This document shows positions 41,080 through 41,307 of a stretch of DNA of 41,307 nucleotides, one piece after another. Below the pieces are notes generated by a model, which saw only the letters and a program-made list of their open reading frames with translations, did no database searches and was not told where the DNA came from. Where the stretch lies: NCBI GenBank assembly GCA_002503885.1, contig DASQ01000051.1, positions 1 through 41,307 of the forward strand. Direction: 5' to 3'. The translations under genes and the position numbers were made by a program. This DNA comes from Methanoculleus marisnigri (GTDB taxonomy: Archaea; Halobacteriota; Methanomicrobia; Methanomicrobiales; Methanoculleaceae). The number at the start of each line of letters is the position of its first letter. Position 1 is the stretch's first letter.

Positions 41080-41307
41080 TCAGTCCGTACTTGACATGCC
41101 GGGCCGGTGACCGGGGTACCTGCCGATGAGCAGACGACCGGAGGGGTCGCGCAGGATCCCGGTCCCGATCACCTGCCGGGTACCTGCCTGCCAGGTGAGG
41201 TTCTCCCGGGCGGGGTACCTTCCCAGTTGCTGGAATGTCTCCCCGGAGTCCGGCCGGGCGGAGCCCGAACGGGTCACCTCGTCGGGCAAGGAGGCCCCCT
41301 GCGCAAG
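41080..41307 (-). CDS. C-terminal part of an unknown gene (open to the window edge)
   Basis: The minus-strand frame is open from the right edge to a stop at 41080-41082 (75 codons in the window). It reads LAQGASLPDEVTRSGSARPD, and later GRYPARENLTWQAG and LLIGRYPGHRPGMSSTD. The GRYP segments come from recurring GGGTACCTGCC-like DNA words, which also appear at 34621 and 35118, so this may be repeat-derived rather than a true gene. No family is recognised. Confidence 0.25.
   Translation of the reverse strand, partial: LAQGASLPDEVTRSGSARPDSGETFQQLGRYPARENLTWQAGTRQVIGTGILRDPSGRLLIGRYPGHRPGMSSTD

Noticed and set aside
41080..41307. Assigning a function to the right-edge frame
   Set aside because: Only the C-terminal end is in view and its GRYP segments match recurrent DNA words, so no family can be claimed.

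Overview
The window looks like a chromosome segment of a hydrogenotrophic methanogenic archaeon of the Methanoculleus type (Methanomicrobiales). This is inference: the DNA is G+C-rich with archaeal TATA-type promoters and leaderless starts, and it carries an archaeal UMP kinase, a methanogen-specific DUF1894 protein, FdhD and a Pit/DUF47 phosphate transporter. No rRNA is present to settle the genus.

Layout. (1) 1-291: 5' part of an IS200/IS605-type tnpB leaving the window on the left. (2) About 680-11755: an integrated plasmid-like element with a tyrosine integrase, a divergent winged-helix/AbrB regulator pair, an SF1 helicase, a TOPRIM primase and a tightly packed train of small unknown genes coupled by ATGA/GTGA overlaps. 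It has iteron-like repeats (4313-4502) and a repeat-built divergent operator (9968-10041). No capsid or packaging genes were seen, so plasmid fits better than virus. Its right flank holds a block of five long direct repeats (11757-12034) and the wreck of a ParB-like gene. (3) 12603-19030: housekeeping genes (GalT/HIT-like protein, GT4 glycosyltransferase, Mut7-C protein, AmrS-type radical SAM enzyme, a 49-residue zinc ribbon, UMP kinase, tRNA-Pro, endonuclease III, DEDDh exonuclease). (4) 19071-32453: a complete type I-E CRISPR-Cas locus on the minus strand: cas3, then cse1-cse2-cas7-cas5-cas6e-cas1-cas2, a leader, and an array of 68 repeats and 67 spacers. (5) 32580-41307: Pit/DUF47, DUF1894, a secreted protein with an in-frame amber codon, a PAPS-reductase-like/cysteine desulfurase fusion, a low-G+C island with a NUDIX gene, FdhD, a VOC protein and a partial unknown gene.

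The main discovery is a miniature CRISPR unit upstream of cas3 (32334-32422, minus strand). Two degenerate repeats, exactly one array period (61 nt) apart, keep the hairpin and (on the 5' side) the crRNA handle. They flank a spacer whose seed reads GTATC-G-TACAA. The promoter of the cse1-cas2 operon (29311-29353) has an AAG motif inside its TATA box followed directly by GTATC-A-TACAA. The match covers spacer positions 1-5 and 7-11, skips position 6 (the base known to be flipped out in type I-E complexes) and stops after position 11. A strong TATA box (32446-32453) lies one promoter length upstream. The simplest reading is a guide RNA that directs Cascade to repress its own operon without cleavage: a type I-E archaeal counterpart of the CreA/CreR RNAs described for other CRISPR types.

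The array also holds two spacers that are reverse complements over 32 nt (19953-19985 and 20686-20718), and three spacers whose repeat-proximal, normally PAM-derived base departs from the consensus.
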